Assembly (NCBI RefSeq): GCF_001646655.1
Contig: NZ_LPZN01000006.1
Span: 62,001 to 126,000 of the forward strand
Direction of reading: 5' to 3'
Origin: Rhodococcus gordoniae
GTDB taxonomy: Bacteria > Actinomycetota > Actinomycetes > Mycobacteriales > Mycobacteriaceae
DNA length: 64,000 bases
Each line of letters begins with the position of its first letter. The first letter of the stretch is position 1. Under the pieces are notes generated by a model that ran no database searches, was not told the origin of the DNA, and saw only the letters and a list, made by a program, of their open reading frames with translations. Below are positions 11,871 to 21,092 of the stretch, in pieces. Made by a program: the position numbers and the translations under genes.

Positions 11871-11903
11871 ACCGGTTGCGGTCAGGATCCGGCCGCAACC
11901 GGT
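11871..11903. promoter_or_regulatory. 11-bp perfect inverted repeat, probable WYL operator
   Basis: ACCGGTTGCGG (11871-11881) and CCGCAACCGGT (11893-11903) are exact inverted copies separated by 11 nt, one helical turn apart centre to centre. They lie between the divergent starts of the WYL regulator and the UvrA-like gene and end 2 nt before the -10 of the latter. Confidence 0.7.
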
Positions 11904-11905
11904 CG

Positions 11906-11911
11906 TAGCGT
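11906..11911 (+). promoter_or_regulatory. -10 box of the UvrA-like gene
   Basis: TAGCGT followed by 7 nt and ATG 11919, the spacing of a leaderless mRNA. The inverted repeat at 11871-11903 covers the -35 position, so a bound protein would touch RNA polymerase. Confidence 0.45.
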
Positions 11912-11918
11912 CGAACCC

Positions 11919-14198
11919 ATGACCACCACCGTCACGACCACCGAGGCGGCAGTGCGAGGCCGCGCGATCACGATCCGCCGCGCCCGCACCCACAACCTGG
12001 CCGACGTCGATCTGACCGTTCCGCGCAACCGGCTCGTGGTGATCGTCGGGGTGTCCGGCTCCGGGAAGTCGTCGCTCGTCTTCGACACGATCGCCGCGGA
12101 GGCCGGCTACCAGCTCAACGAGACGTACCCGCCGTTCACGCGCAATCGGTTGCCGAAGTGGACACGACCCGACGTCGACCACATCGACGGTCTGACGCCG
12201 GTGATCGTCGTCGACCAGCGCCGGCTCGGCGGCAACGCCCGATCGACGGTCGGCACCATCACCGACACCTGGACCTATCTGCGGCTGCTGTACTCCCGGG
12301 TGGGCACACCCGTCCTCGGGGAGTCGAACCGCTTCTCGTTCAACGACCCCACCGGGATGTGCCCGGCCTGCTCCGGGCTCGGCGAGATCGTCGTCAGCGC
12401 TGTCGAGCGGTTCCTCGATCTCGACAGGTCCCTCGCCGAGGGCGCGATCCTGGTGCCCGGCTTCGGCAACGGCGGGTACTGGTACTCCCAGTACGCCGAC
12501 ATCGGTTCCTTCGACGCGGACACACCCCTGCGCGAGTGGAGACCCGCCGAGCGGGAGGCACTGCTCTACGGCGGCGAGGCCGCCGCGGCGCTGGGCCATA
12601 AACCGCCGGACGGCTACGAGGGTGTCGTCGAGAGGTTCGAGCGCATCCACCTGCACACCTCCGACAACCTCTCCGAACGCAAACAGGACGTCATCCGGCG
12701 CTTTACCCGCGCCGAGACGTGCCCGGACTGCGCCGGAGAACGACTGAACGCGGCCGCGCGGGCGGTCACCGTGCGCGGCCGCACGATCGGGGAGCTGTCC
12801 CGCCTCGAGATCACCGAACTGCTCGAGTTCGTGCGCACGATCGACGACTCGCGCGCCGCACCTGTGGTGTCCGCACTGGTGGGCCGTCTCGAGGCGATGG
12901 TGACGATCGGCCTCGGCTATCTCGCGCTCGCCCGGGCGACCACCACGCTCTCGGGCGGCGAATCGCAACGGATCAAGTTGGTCCGGCACCTCGGGTCGAG
13001 CCTGACGGAGATGACCTATGTCGTCGACGAACCAACGGTCGGTCTGCATCCCGCCGACGTGGAGACGATGATCGACCTCCTTGAACGGCTCCGCGACAGC
13101 GGCAACACCGTCCTCGTCGTCGAGCACGACCCGAGCGTGATGGCCCGGGCCGACCAGGTGATCGAGATCGGTCCCGGTGCGGGCTCGTCCGGTGGTCGCC
13201 TCGTCTTCCAGGGCACTTTCGACCGGCTCCGAACGGCCGACACTCCCACCGGCCGATCGCTGCGGCGCGACATCGGCCGCGGTCACCCCGCCCGCGAGGC
13301 GACCGGTCGTCTCACGATCGCCGATGCGTGTCGCAACAACCTCCGCGACCTGACGGTGCGGATCTCCACCGGCGTGCTCACCGTATTCACCGGGGTCGCT
13401 GGTTCGGGAAAGTCCAGTCTCGCAGCCGAACTCGTCGATCAGTACGACGCCACGGTGATCGACCAGCGGCCGGTGAGCACCAATCGCCGCTCCACCCCGA
13501 TCACCTACACCGGCATCGCACCCACCCTGCGGCGGATGTTCGCCGAACACAACGGTGTGCCGGCGAGCCTGTTCAGCGCGAACTCGGCGGGTGCGTGCCC
13601 GACCTGCACGGGGGCCGGTGTCGTGTACATCGACCTCGCCTTCATGGACGGACGCGAGGTCGTCTGCGACACCTGCCACGGCCGCCGGTTCACCGCCGAG
13701 GTGCTCGGGCACACCGTGAACGGCCTGTCGATCGCCGATGTCGACGACCTCACCGTCGGTCGCGCCATCGAGGAACTGCCGCACGCGGAGATCGCGCACC
13801 GACTGAGGGCGCTCGCCGGGGTGGGCCTCGACTACCTCCGCCTCGGACAGTCGCTCGACACGCTCTCCGGTGGCGAGTGTCAACGGGTGAAGATCGCCAA
13901 GGAACTCGGACGAGCGAAGACGCCGACCCTCTACGTCCTCGACGAGCCGACCACCGGCCTGCACGCCGAGGACGTCGGCACCCTCCTGTGCGTCTTCGAC
14001 GACCTCGTCGACCGAGGGCACACCGTCGTCGTCATCGAACACCACCTCGACGTGATCCGGCACGCCGACCACATCGTCGACCTCGGGCCGGGACCTGGAC
14101 GGCACGGCGGAACCGTGCTGTACGAGGGTCCCGTCGACGAGTACGCCGGCCGTCCGACCCCGACCTGCCGGGCCCTCGACGCGGCACGGTCGGCATGA
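11919..14198 (+). CDS. UvrA-like ABC ATPase, short form
   Basis: Tandem ABC ATPase of 759 residues, about 190 shorter than repair UvrA. Walker A motifs are GVSGSGKSS (about 44) and GVAGSGKSS (about 493); signatures LSGGESQR (about 344) and LSGGECQR (about 649); zinc-type CxxC motifs CPACSGLG, CPDCAGER, CPTCTGAG and CDTCHGRR. Only about 300 residues separate the first Walker A from its signature, against roughly 450 in canonical UvrA, so much of the UvrB-binding/insertion region is missing. Likely a UvrA2-type protein for damage or drug tolerance rather than nucleotide excision repair proper. It is divergent from a WYL regulator and interrupts the his operon. Confidence 0.9.
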   Translation: MTTTVTTTEAAVRGRAITIRRARTHNLADVDLTVPRNRLVVIVGVSGSGKSSLVFDTIAAEAGYQLNETYPPFTRNRLPKWTRPDVDHIDGLTPVIVVDQRRLGGNARSTVGTITDTWTYLRLLYSRVGTPVLGESNRFSFNDPTGMCPACSGLGEIVVSAVERFLDLDRSLAEGAILVPGFGNGGYWYSQYADIGSFDADTPLREWRPAEREALLYGGEAAAALGHKPPDGYEGVVERFERIHLHTSDNLSERKQDVIRRFTRAETCPDCAGERLNAAARAVTVRGRTIGELSRLEITELLEFVRTIDDSRAAPVVSALVGRLEAMVTIGLGYLALARATTTLSGGESQRIKLVRHLGSSLTEMTYVVDEPTVGLHPADVETMIDLLERLRDSGNTVLVVEHDPSVMARADQVIEIGPGAGSSGGRLVFQGTFDRLRTADTPTGRSLRRDIGRGHPAREATGRLTIADACRNNLRDLTVRISTGVLTVFTGVAGSGKSSLAAELVDQYDATVIDQRPVSTNRRSTPITYTGIAPTLRRMFAEHNGVPASLFSANSAGACPTCTGAGVVYIDLAFMDGREVVCDTCHGRRFTAEVLGHTVNGLSIADVDDLTVGRAIEELPHAEIAHRLRALAGVGLDYLRLGQSLDTLSGGECQRVKIAKELGRAKTPTLYVLDEPTTGLHAEDVGTLLCVFDDLVDRGHTVVVIEHHLDVIRHADHIVDLGPGPGRHGGTVLYEGPVDEYAGRPTPTCRALDAARSA

Positions 14199-14257
14199 CG
14201 CACGGCGCTTTCCCGACGCCCCGGCCACGCGTTTGGTGATGTCACAGGTACAGGCAC

Positions 14258-14263
14258 TAATGT
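14258..14263 (+). promoter_or_regulatory. -10 box of an internal hisA promoter
   Basis: TAATGT followed by 7 nt and GTG 14271. It would restart transcription of hisA-impA-hisF-hisI downstream of the inserted UvrA-like gene. TTGGTG at 14233-14238 is a possible but wide-spaced (19 nt) -35. Confidence 0.4.
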
Positions 14264-14270
14264 GTACGCA

Positions 14271-15005
14271 GTGAGCCTGGTCCTTTTGCCCGCAGTCGAC
14301 GTCGTCAACGGTGAAGCAGTTCGCCTCGTTCAGGGAGAGGCGGGCAGCGAGACCGGATACGGTTCGCCCCGCGATGCCGCCCTCGAATGGCAGAACGCCG
14401 GAGCCGAATGGGTGCACATGGTCGATCTCGACGCGGCGTTCGGCCGCGGCGACAACCGTGCACTCCTCGCCGACGTCGTCGGCGAACTCGACGTGAAGGT
14501 CGAGCTGTCGGGTGGCATCCGCGACGACGAGACCCTCGCCGCGGCCCTCGCGACGGGGTGCGCCCGCGTGAACCTCGGCACCGCCGCGATCGAGAACCCG
14601 GAGTGGTGCTCCCGCGTCATCGGTGAGTTCGGCGACCGGATCGCCGTGGGCCTCGACGTCAAGTTCCTGGACGGTCGGTGGCGGCTGCGCGGCCGCGGCT
14701 GGGTCTCCGACGGCGGCGACCTGTGGGAGGTACTCGAGCGTCTCGAACGCGACGGTTGCTCACGCTACGTCGTCACCGACGTGACCAAGGACGGCACGCT
14801 CAGCGGCCCGAATCTCGATCTGCTCCGCGAGGTGTGCGCGGCCACCGACGCGCCGGTCGTCGCGTCCGGCGGCGTCTCGACCGTCGACGACCTGCGTGCC
14901 ATCGCGACGCTCACCGACGAGGGCGTCGAAGGCGCCATCATCGGAAAGGCGCTCTACGCGGGCCGATTCACCCTGACCGAAGCGCTCGACGCCGTCTCGC
15001 GCTGA
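14271..15005 (+). CDS. priA: PriA-type phosphoribosyl isomerase (HisA/TrpF)
   Basis: TIM-barrel isomerase of 244 residues acting on ProFAR in histidine synthesis and, in actinobacteria, on phosphoribosylanthranilate in tryptophan synthesis. Counting from GTG 14271, Asp10, Arg18, Arg142, Trp144 and Asp174 correspond to Asp11, Arg19, Arg143, Trp145 and Asp175 of M. tuberculosis PriA, the residues tied to dual specificity. No trpF lies in the trp cluster at 18.7-24 kb. GTG 14262 is in the same frame but overlaps the -10; 14271 fits the leaderless spacing and aligns with the mycobacterial start. Confidence 0.95.
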   Translation: MSLVLLPAVDVVNGEAVRLVQGEAGSETGYGSPRDAALEWQNAGAEWVHMVDLDAAFGRGDNRALLADVVGELDVKVELSGGIRDDETLAAALATGCARVNLGTAAIENPEWCSRVIGEFGDRIAVGLDVKFLDGRWRLRGRGWVSDGGDLWEVLERLERDGCSRYVVTDVTKDGTLSGPNLDLLREVCAATDAPVVASGGVSTVDDLRAIATLTDEGVEGAIIGKALYAGRFTLTEALDAVSR

Positions 15006-15008
15006 CCG

Positions 15009-15851
15009 ATGGCCGATCCCGCCGACCTGAACCGGCTGCTCGCGATCGCGAGCGGTGTGCTCGACGAGGTCTCGGAACGGTTCGTCGCCGGGCACGGTGC
15101 GCCGCGCTCCGTCGACAAGGGCCCGAACGATTTCGCGACCGACCTCGATCTCGAACTCGAACGGCGGATCTCCGGTGCCCTCGCCGAGCGCACCGGTATC
15201 GCCGTGCACGGTGAGGAATTCGGCGGCCCGTCCGCGGAGGAGGGCACCGTCTGGTTGCTCGATCCGATCGACGGCACGATCAACTACTCCGCCGGGTTGC
15301 CGATGGCCGGGATCCTCCTCGCGCTCGTCGAGAACGGGGAGCCGATCCTCGGACTCACGTGGCTGCCCCTCACGAAGCAGCATTTCGCGGGAATCGCCGA
15401 GGGGCCGCTGCTCGTGAACGGAACGCCCACCGAACCGCTGCCGCCGGCACGGCTCGAGGACGTGATGATCGCCGTCGGAAGTTTCGACATCGACAGTCGC
15501 GGTCGCGTTCCCGGCACCCGCCGCCTCGCCGTGATCACCGAGCTGAGCCGGCGGGTCGCACGGTTGCGGATGCACGGCTCCACGGGTGCCGACCTGGCAT
15601 TCACAGCGGGAGGTGCGATCGGCGGTTCGGTCGTGTTCGGCCACCACCCGTGGGACAACGCGGCCGGTGTCGCGCTGGTGCGGGCGGCCGGTGGGATCGC
15701 CACCGACTTCGCGGGCGAACCGTGGCGGATCGGGTCCGGATCGGTGGTCGCCGCAGCGCCCGGAGTGCACGGCGAGATACTGGAGATTGTGCAGTCGGCG
15801 ACGGAACGGTCCGTGGCCGAGCAGTCGGGTTCCGAAGGAGATCGAACATGA
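15009..15851 (+). CDS. impA: inositol monophosphatase-family phosphatase
   Basis: Mg-dependent phosphatase of 280 residues. Family motifs are [12 protein letters not shown] (metal-binding DPIDGT) and HPWDNAAG near the C-terminus. It sits between hisA and hisF, as impA does in mycobacteria, and overlaps hisF by ATGA. Could be an inositol-1-phosphate phosphatase or the missing histidinol-phosphatase; HisB here lacks the phosphatase domain, which makes the second idea attractive but unproven. Confidence 0.9.
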   Translation: MADPADLNRLLAIASGVLDEVSERFVAGHGAPRSVDKGPNDFATDLDLELERRISGALAERTGIAVHGEEFGGPSAEEGTVWLLDPIDGTINYSAGLPMAGILLALVENGEPILGLTWLPLTKQHFAGIAEGPLLVNGTPTEPLPPARLEDVMIAVGSFDIDSRGRVPGTRRLAVITELSRRVARLRMHGSTGADLAFTAGGAIGGSVVFGHHPWDNAAGVALVRAAGGIATDFAGEPWRIGSGSVVAAAPGVHGEILEIVQSATERSVAEQSGSEGDRT

Positions 15852-16621
15852 CACTGGCCGTGCGGGTCATCCCGTGCCTCGACGTGGACGCGGGGCGGGT
15901 GGTCAAGGGTGTCAACTTCGAGAACCTGCGCGATGCGGGTGACCCGGTCGAACTCGCCGCGCTCTACAACGAGCAGGGTGCCGACGAACTGACCTTCCTC
16001 GACGTCACCGCGTCGAGCGGCGACCGGGGCACCATGCTCGACGTCGTCACGCGCACCGCCGAGCAGGTGTTCATCCCGCTCACCGTGGGAGGTGGCGTCC
16101 GTACCGTCGAGGACGTCGACCGGCTGCTGCGTGCCGGCGCCGACAAGGTCTCGGTCAACACCGCGGCCATCGCCCGGCCCGAGGTGCTGCGCGAGATGTC
16201 CGGGCGCTTCGGCTCGCAGTGCATCGTGCTGTCGGTCGACGCGCGCACCGTGCCCGCCGGTCAGGAACCGACGCCGAGCGGCTGGGAGGTCACCACGCAC
16301 GGCGGTCGCCGCGGTACGGGGATCGACGCGGTCGAGTGGGCCCGGCGCGGCGAGGAACTCGGGGTCGGCGAGATCCTGCTCAACTCGATGGACGCCGACG
16401 GCACGAAGAACGGATTCGACCTGAAGATGATCGAGGCCGTGCGCGGGGCCGTGCACGTGCCCGTCATCGCTTCCGGGGGTGCCGGAGCCGTCGAGCATTT
16501 CGCGCCCGCCGTGCAGGCCGGTGCCGACGCGGTGCTCGCCGCGAGCGTCTTCCACTTCCGGGAGCTGACCATCGGCGAGGTCAAGGACGCGATGCGTGCG
16601 GAAGGGATCACGGTTCGATGA
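15848..16621 (+). CDS. hisF: imidazole glycerol phosphate synthase, cyclase subunit
   Basis: TIM-barrel cyclase that, with HisH ammonia, makes imidazole glycerol phosphate and AICAR. 257 residues. N-terminal [16 protein letters not shown] contains catalytic Asp12; phosphate-binding GGGVRT and ASGGAG are present, and [13 protein letters not shown] is diagnostic. ATG overlaps the impA stop and its own stop overlaps hisI (both ATGA). Confidence 0.98.
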   Translation: MTLAVRVIPCLDVDAGRVVKGVNFENLRDAGDPVELAALYNEQGADELTFLDVTASSGDRGTMLDVVTRTAEQVFIPLTVGGGVRTVEDVDRLLRAGADKVSVNTAAIARPEVLREMSGRFGSQCIVLSVDARTVPAGQEPTPSGWEVTTHGGRRGTGIDAVEWARRGEELGVGEILLNSMDADGTKNGFDLKMIEAVRGAVHVPVIASGGAGAVEHFAPAVQAGADAVLAASVFHFRELTIGEVKDAMRAEGITVR

Positions 16622-16983
16622 GCAGCGACATCCTGAATCCGGCGATCGCCGCCCGGCTGAAGCGCAACGACGACGGTCTGTTCGCCGCCGTCGTGCAGGA
16701 GCGGGCCACCGGCGCCGTGCTGATGATGGCGTGGATGGACGACGAGGCGCTCGCCCGCACCCTGGCGACCCGCAAGGCCACCTACTACTCGCGGTCGCGG
16801 CAGCAGTACTGGGTCAAGGGCGAGACGTCCGGGCACACCCAGTACGTGCACGAGGTGCGCCTCGACTGCGACGGCGACACGGTGTTGCTGGTCGTCGACC
16901 AGGTCGGTGCCGCCTGCCACACCGGCACGCACACCTGCTTCGACACCGACGTCCTGCTCGAAACGCCGCAGATCGCCGAATAG
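16618..16983 (+). CDS. hisI: phosphoribosyl-AMP cyclohydrolase
   Basis: Zn/Mg enzyme opening the adenine ring of PR-AMP, third step of histidine synthesis. 121 residues, monofunctional (no HisE domain). Motifs [28 protein letters not shown] and the zinc-ligand stretch [15 protein letters not shown] are present. Last gene of this his cluster; hisG and hisE are not in the window. Confidence 0.97.
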   Translation: MSSDILNPAIAARLKRNDDGLFAAVVQERATGAVLMMAWMDDEALARTLATRKATYYSRSRQQYWVKGETSGHTQYVHEVRLDCDGDTVLLVVDQVGAACHTGTHTCFDTDVLLETPQIAE

Positions 16984-17029
16984 CCGGGACCGATCGGCGG
17001 GTCGTGCGGCGGGCTGCGACAATGCCCGC

Positions 17030-17209
17030 ATGCCTCTCATCCAGATCAGTCAGACGCCGGGCCTGTCCGACGAGCAGAAGGCCGAGGTGATCTCCGCGGT
17101 GACCCGCGCGTACGCCGAGGCCTCGGGCAAGAATCCGTCGTCGGTGTGGGTGACGATCACCGAGGTGCCCCGCGAGAACTGGGGTGTGGGCGGAACTCCG
17201 CTCGGCTGA
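17030..17209 (+). CDS. 4-oxalocrotonate tautomerase family protein
   Basis: 59-residue tautomerase. Pro2 after the initiator Met ([11 protein letters not shown]) is the catalytic amino-terminal proline of this superfamily; length is close to the usual 60-63. A -10-like GACAAT (17018-17023) lies 6 nt before ATG, suggesting a leaderless message separate from hisI. Role may be in aromatic ring-cleavage product metabolism, in line with the dioxygenase at 17923, but that is context only. Confidence 0.85.
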   Translation: MPLIQISQTPGLSDEQKAEVISAVTRAYAEASGKNPSSVWVTITEVPRENWGVGGTPLG

Positions 17210-17319
17210 ACACCATCGGTTACGAGGTCACCGACGCGAGCGGTGCCGTCCGGGACGAGCGCAGCCACGACCCGACCATGTCGTTCCGGGACGTACCGAG
17301 GAGTCGCCCCACCACGTGA
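17206..17319 (+). pseudogene. orphan coding-like stretch after the tautomerase
   Basis: Reading from 17206 in the frame -1 to the tautomerase gives 37 sense codons with nearly all third positions G or C, starting [13 protein letters not shown] and ending in TGA at 17319. The same frame loses coding character upstream and has no plausible start; the nearest GTG (17146) gives an unconvincing N-terminus. It may be the eroded 3' end of a gene, or a C-terminal extension of the tautomerase lost by a frameshift. Product unrecognised. Confidence 0.35.
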
Positions 17320-17331
17320 CGGTGGGACGGC

Positions 17332-17817
17332 TCAGGCCTTGCCGATACCGCCGGCGATTCCCTCGTCGATCTGCTCGACCAGAGCGGAACCGAGACGCGC
17401 GAGCGCGCGCACCTGCTGGTCGTCGAGACCGTCGAACACCAGCCTGCGCACCGCGTCGACATGGGTCGGCGCCGCCTCGGCGACGGTGTCGTAGCCGGTC
17501 TCGGTGAGCACGGCGTACGAACCGCGACTGCCCGGAACCGGTTCGCGTCGCACCCAGCCGCGCTTCTCGAGGCGGGTGACGACGTGGGACAGCCGCGACA
17601 GCGACGCGTTGGCCTCGGCGGCGAGGGCGTTGAGACGGAGCCTGCGCTCGGGGTGCTCGGAGAGCAGTGCGAGGACGAAGTACTCGAAGTGGGTCATGTC
17701 GGAGTCGCGCTGCATCTGGGTGTCGAGCGCTGCCGGCAATCGCGTGATGACGGAGACGAGTGCGCGCCAGGCGTTCTGCTGCGTCGGATCGAGCCACCGG
17801 GGGTCCTCGTTGCTCAT
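17332..17817 (-). CDS. MarR-family transcriptional regulator
   Basis: Winged-helix regulator of 161 residues. The wHTH core runs about 55-115 with the recognition region NASLSRLSHVVTRLEKRGWVR followed by a Gly/Ser-rich wing (PVPGSRGSYAVLT), typical of MarR proteins that sense phenolics, quinones or oxidants. ATG 17817 has GGAG 5 nt upstream. Divergent from an aromatic ring-opening dioxygenase across a palindromic operator, so local control of that gene plus autoregulation is expected. Confidence 0.93.
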   Translation of the reverse strand: MSNEDPRWLDPTQQNAWRALVSVITRLPAALDTQMQRDSDMTHFEYFVLALLSEHPERRLRLNALAAEANASLSRLSHVVTRLEKRGWVRREPVPGSRGSYAVLTETGYDTVAEAAPTHVDAVRRLVFDGLDDQQVRALARLGSALVEQIDEGIAGGIGKA

Positions 17818-17895
17818 GCGTTCTCCTCGCTCGTTCGGTCTCGCCGCCGCCCCCGGGAACAGAATGCCCTCAGGGCGGGTTGTCCTTCATAATAC

Positions 17896-17907
17896 TTGAA
17901 GCTTCAA
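17896..17907. promoter_or_regulatory. perfect 12-bp palindrome TTGAAGCTTCAA, MarR operator
   Basis: Lies in the 105-bp gap between marR-like and dioxygenase starts, adjoining CATAAT (17888-17893), a -10-like element for the rightward gene, and ATAATA on the opposite strand. Position and symmetry fit a MarR dimer site that represses both directions. Confidence 0.65.
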
Positions 17908-17922
17908 CCCGAAAGGGATGTC

Positions 17923-18711
17923 ATGAGCACCGATTCCGCGACCACGCCCGCCCTGTTCCTCAGTCACGGCGCTCCGCCGCTCGTCGACAGCGAGCTGTGG
18001 GTCTCGCAGCTGCAGCGCTGGGCGGCCGACCTGCCGCGCCCCACGGCGATCCTCGTGGTCTCGGCGCACTGGGAATCCGCACCGCTGACCATCGGCTCGA
18101 CCACGCCGGGCACCCCGCTCGTGTACGACTTCGGGGGATTTCCGCGGCGCTTCTACGAGGTGACCTACACCAGCCCCGGGGCGCCCGATCTCGCCCGGCA
18201 GGTCGCGGCACTGATGCCCGACGACGAACCGGTGGTGCAGCAGCCGAACCGAGGACTCGACCACGGTGCCTACGTGCCCCTGACCGTCATGTACCCGGAC
18301 GCCGACATTCCGGTGCTGCAGATCTCCCTGCCCACTCTCGATCCGGGACGGCTGCTGCACCTCGGCGCCCGGCTACGCCCGCTGCGTGAGCAGGGCGTAC
18401 TGATCATCGGCTCCGGGTTCACCACTCACGGTCTGCCCTTCCTGCGCGACCCGCGGCCCGAGGCCGCCGCGCCGGGCTGGTCGTCGGAGTTCGACCACTG
18501 GACCGCCGAGCAACTCGCCCGCGGCGACGTCGACGCGCTGCTCGATTTCCGGAACCGCGCACCGGGTATGCCGTACGCGCACCCGACCGTCGAACACTTC
18601 GCGCCACTGTTCGTCACCCTCGGTGCTTCGGAGACTCCGGATCGCGGCATCGACCAGGTCGTCGACGGGTTCTGGATGGGTCTGGCCAAGCGGTCGTTCC
18701 AGGTCGTCTGA
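17923..18711 (+). CDS. DODA/LigB-type extradiol ring-opening dioxygenase
   Basis: Class III extradiol dioxygenase-like protein of 262 residues that should cleave a catecholic ring using Zn or Fe(II). Histidine-bearing motifs are [28 protein letters not shown] and [12 protein letters not shown] 17923 follows GAAAGGG; the frame opens 9 codons earlier across the operator, which I reject. Regulated, by position, by the divergent MarR protein. Natural substrate unknown; many relatives act on quinone/catechol detoxification. Confidence 0.88.
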   Translation: MSTDSATTPALFLSHGAPPLVDSELWVSQLQRWAADLPRPTAILVVSAHWESAPLTIGSTTPGTPLVYDFGGFPRRFYEVTYTSPGAPDLARQVAALMPDDEPVVQQPNRGLDHGAYVPLTVMYPDADIPVLQISLPTLDPGRLLHLGARLRPLREQGVLIIGSGFTTHGLPFLRDPRPEAAAPGWSSEFDHWTAEQLARGDVDALLDFRNRAPGMPYAHPTVEHFAPLFVTLGASETPDRGIDQVVDGFWMGLAKRSFQVV

Positions 18712-18755
18712 CCGCGGCTGCATCGCCGGACACCGCCCCTGGGATGATGGGGCGC

Positions 18756-20339
18756 ATGTCCGGCGAGCCCACCACCATTCCCGCAGCCACAACCGACCCC
18801 TCCGGCGGCAGCCGGTCCGATTCGACGACCACCCGCGAGCAGTTCCGTCAGCTGGCCGCCGAGCACCGCGTGGTCCCGGTGACCCGCAAGGTGCTCGCGG
18901 ACGCGGAGACCCCACTGTCGGCCTACCGTAAGCTCGCGGCCGACCGCCCCGGGACCTTCCTGCTCGAGTCGGCGGAGAACGGCCGGTCGTGGTCGCGGTG
19001 GTCGTTCATCGGCGCCGGGAGCCCGGCGGCGCTGACCGTCGTCGACGGCGGTGCGGCCTGGTACGGGCACGTTCCCGCCGGCGCCCCGACGGGCGGCAAC
19101 CCCGTCGACGTCCTCGGTGAGACGCTGCAGCTGCTCCACACCGACCGCATCCACGGACTGCCGCCCCTGACCAGCGGCATGGTGGGTTACCTCGGCTACG
19201 ACGCCGTCCGCTATCTCGAGAAGCTGCCGACGCTCGCCGAGGACGACCTGCAGATCCCCGAGATGGTGATGCTGCTGGCCACCGACCTCGCGGCCGTCGA
19301 CCATCACGAGGGCATGATCTGGCTCATCGCCAACGCCGTGAACTGGGACGGCTCGGACGAGCGCGTCGACGAAGCCTACGACGACGCGGTGGCCCGTCTC
19401 GACCGCATGACCGAGGCGCTCGCCGCGCCTGCTCCGGCCACCGTCGCGACCTACTCGCGGCCCGAGCCCGACTACCGCCGTCAGCGCACCACCGAGTCGT
19501 TCTGCACGGACGTCCGCAAGCTGATCGGCGACATCGAGGCCGGTGAGGCCTTCCAGGTGGTGCTCTCGCAGCGATTCGAGATCGACTGCGAGGCAGCACC
19601 GATCGACGTGTACCGGATGCTCCGCGCGTCCAACCCCAGCCCGTACATGTTCCTGCTCCACATTCCCGGCCCGGACGGCGAGACGGCCTTCTCGATCGTC
19701 GGATCGAGTCCCGAAGCGCTCGTGACGGTCTCGGACGGGGTGGCCACCACCCATCCCATCGCCGGGACCCGGTGGCGCGGCGCGGACGAGGAGGAGGATC
19801 TCCTGCTCGAGAAGGACCTCGTCCACGACGAGAAGGAGAACGCCGAGCACCTCATGCTCGTCGACCTCGGCCGCAACGATCTCGGCCGGGTGTGCGCACC
19901 GGGCACCGTCGAAGTGCACGACTACCGGCACATCGAGCGGTACAGCCACGTGATGCACCTGGTCTCCACGGTCACCGGACGGCTCGCGGAGGGCAAACAC
20001 GCCCTCGACGCCGTCACCGCGTGTTTCCCCGCCGGCACCCTGTCGGGCGCGCCGAAGGTACGCGCGATGGAACTGATCGAGGAACTCGAACCCACCCGCC
20101 GCGGTATCTACGGCGGCATCGTCGGCTACCTCGATTTCGCAGGCGACGCCGACACCGCGATCGCGATCCGTTCCGCTCTCGTCAAGGACGGCATCGCCTA
20201 CGTACAGGCAGGTGCGGGCATCGTCGCAGACTCCGATCCTGAGGCCGAGGACACCGAGGCCCGGAACAAGGCCATGTCCGCACTCGCCGCCGTGGCCGCC
20301 GCGTCCACACTCATCACCTACGGCGGTGACGCGCGGTGA
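18756..20339 (+). CDS. trpE: anthranilate synthase component I
   Basis: Chorismate plus ammonia to anthranilate. 527 residues from ATG 18756. The Trp feedback site [15 protein letters not shown] is intact, as are chorismate-site blocks [17 protein letters not shown] and the C-terminal [23 protein letters not shown] element 7 nt upstream could be a leaderless -10; ATG 18744 is an alternative start. No Trp-rich leader peptide was found upstream. TrpG is not in this window. Confidence 0.96.
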   Translation: MSGEPTTIPAATTDPSGGSRSDSTTTREQFRQLAAEHRVVPVTRKVLADAETPLSAYRKLAADRPGTFLLESAENGRSWSRWSFIGAGSPAALTVVDGGAAWYGHVPAGAPTGGNPVDVLGETLQLLHTDRIHGLPPLTSGMVGYLGYDAVRYLEKLPTLAEDDLQIPEMVMLLATDLAAVDHHEGMIWLIANAVNWDGSDERVDEAYDDAVARLDRMTEALAAPAPATVATYSRPEPDYRRQRTTESFCTDVRKLIGDIEAGEAFQVVLSQRFEIDCEAAPIDVYRMLRASNPSPYMFLLHIPGPDGETAFSIVGSSPEALVTVSDGVATTHPIAGTRWRGADEEEDLLLEKDLVHDEKENAEHLMLVDLGRNDLGRVCAPGTVEVHDYRHIERYSHVMHLVSTVTGRLAEGKHALDAVTACFPAGTLSGAPKVRAMELIEELEPTRRGIYGGIVGYLDFAGDADTAIAIRSALVKDGIAYVQAGAGIVADSDPEAEDTEARNKAMSALAAVAAASTLITYGGDAR

Positions 20340-21001
20340 CCGAGAAGACGCCGGACGCCGGCTCCACCCCCGTACGCCGGCGCAGACCGACGGTGATCGC
20401 CGCTCTGCTGCTCGGGCTCGGCGCCGCCCTGCTGTGGGCCTCGGGCCGGATGACATGGGTCACCGCGGTCTCGTCGGACGGTCTCGGCATCGACCGCGTC
20501 GACGACCTCGAGGGAGGCCGCTGGGCGGCGGCACTGACCCCGCTCGCTCTCGTGCTGCTCGCGGCGGTCGCCGCGGTCTTCGCCGTGCGCGGGTTCGCAT
20601 TACGTCTCGTGTCGGTCGTGGTCGCGATCGTCGCCGTGGCAGCCGCGGTCCCCGCGGTACGGTTGCTGACCGGGGACCCCGACCCCGAGACGGCGGCCGG
20701 GGTGGCCGCGTTGCCGGACCGCGCGGAGGTGACCGGCATCGAGACGTATCCGCTGCCCGCGATCCTCGTGATCGTCGGTGCCGTCGCCGTCCTCGCCGCG
20801 GCGGTGACCCTCTGGCGCACCCCGCGCGAGCAGGCCGGACTGTCGTCGAAGTACGACGCCCCGGCGGCGCGCCGCGAGGCTGCGGCCCGGCGCGCCGAGA
20901 GCGACGAACCGCTGTCCGAACGCGGCCTGTGGGACGCGCTGGACGCAGGTGAGGATCCCACGGACGACGGTGGTGAGGGTGATACGGACACCCGCCGGTG
21001 A
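20336..21001 (+). CDS. Trp-operon associated membrane protein (TIGR02234 type)
   Basis: 221-residue membrane protein with GTG start overlapping the trpE stop. Four hydrophobic segments at roughly 20-40, 70-90, 95-115 and 140-160, a proline/charged C-terminal tail of about 60 residues. Proteins of this type sit between trpE and trpC across mycobacteria, nocardiae and rhodococci; their role is unknown. Context makes the assignment strong, function does not follow. Confidence 0.85.
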   Translation: MTEKTPDAGSTPVRRRRPTVIAALLLGLGAALLWASGRMTWVTAVSSDGLGIDRVDDLEGGRWAAALTPLALVLLAAVAAVFAVRGFALRLVSVVVAIVAVAAAVPAVRLLTGDPDPETAAGVAALPDRAEVTGIETYPLPAILVIVGAVAVLAAAVTLWRTPREQAGLSSKYDAPAARREAAARRAESDEPLSERGLWDALDAGEDPTDDGGEGDTDTRR

Positions 21002-21035
21002 CTGCTGTAAACCAGTTCACTACTCTTCTACACAG

Positions 21036-21062
21036 ATCCGATGAGCTTGATCACATCGGGAT
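21036..21062 (+). promoter_or_regulatory. stem-loop in the trpC leader
   Basis: ATCCGATG (21036-21043) pairs with CATCGGGAT (21054-21062) with one bulged base and a 10-nt loop, 30 nt before trpC. No Trp codons accompany it, so classical attenuation is not supported; it may be structural or fortuitous. Confidence 0.25.
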
Positions 21063-21092
21063 TGAGCAGGGTGGGAAAGGACTCGAGCCACG

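Noticed and set aside
11760-14417. Very long open frame antisense to the UvrA-like gene and hisA start
   Set aside because: It mirrors a conserved gene, has low-complexity Asp/Arg/Gly composition and no recognisable domain. GC-rich codon bias routinely creates such frames.
18712-18755. Possible Trp leader peptide/attenuator before trpE
   Set aside because: No short ORF with Trp codons and no terminator-type hairpin; ATG 18756 instead has a close -10-like hexamer.
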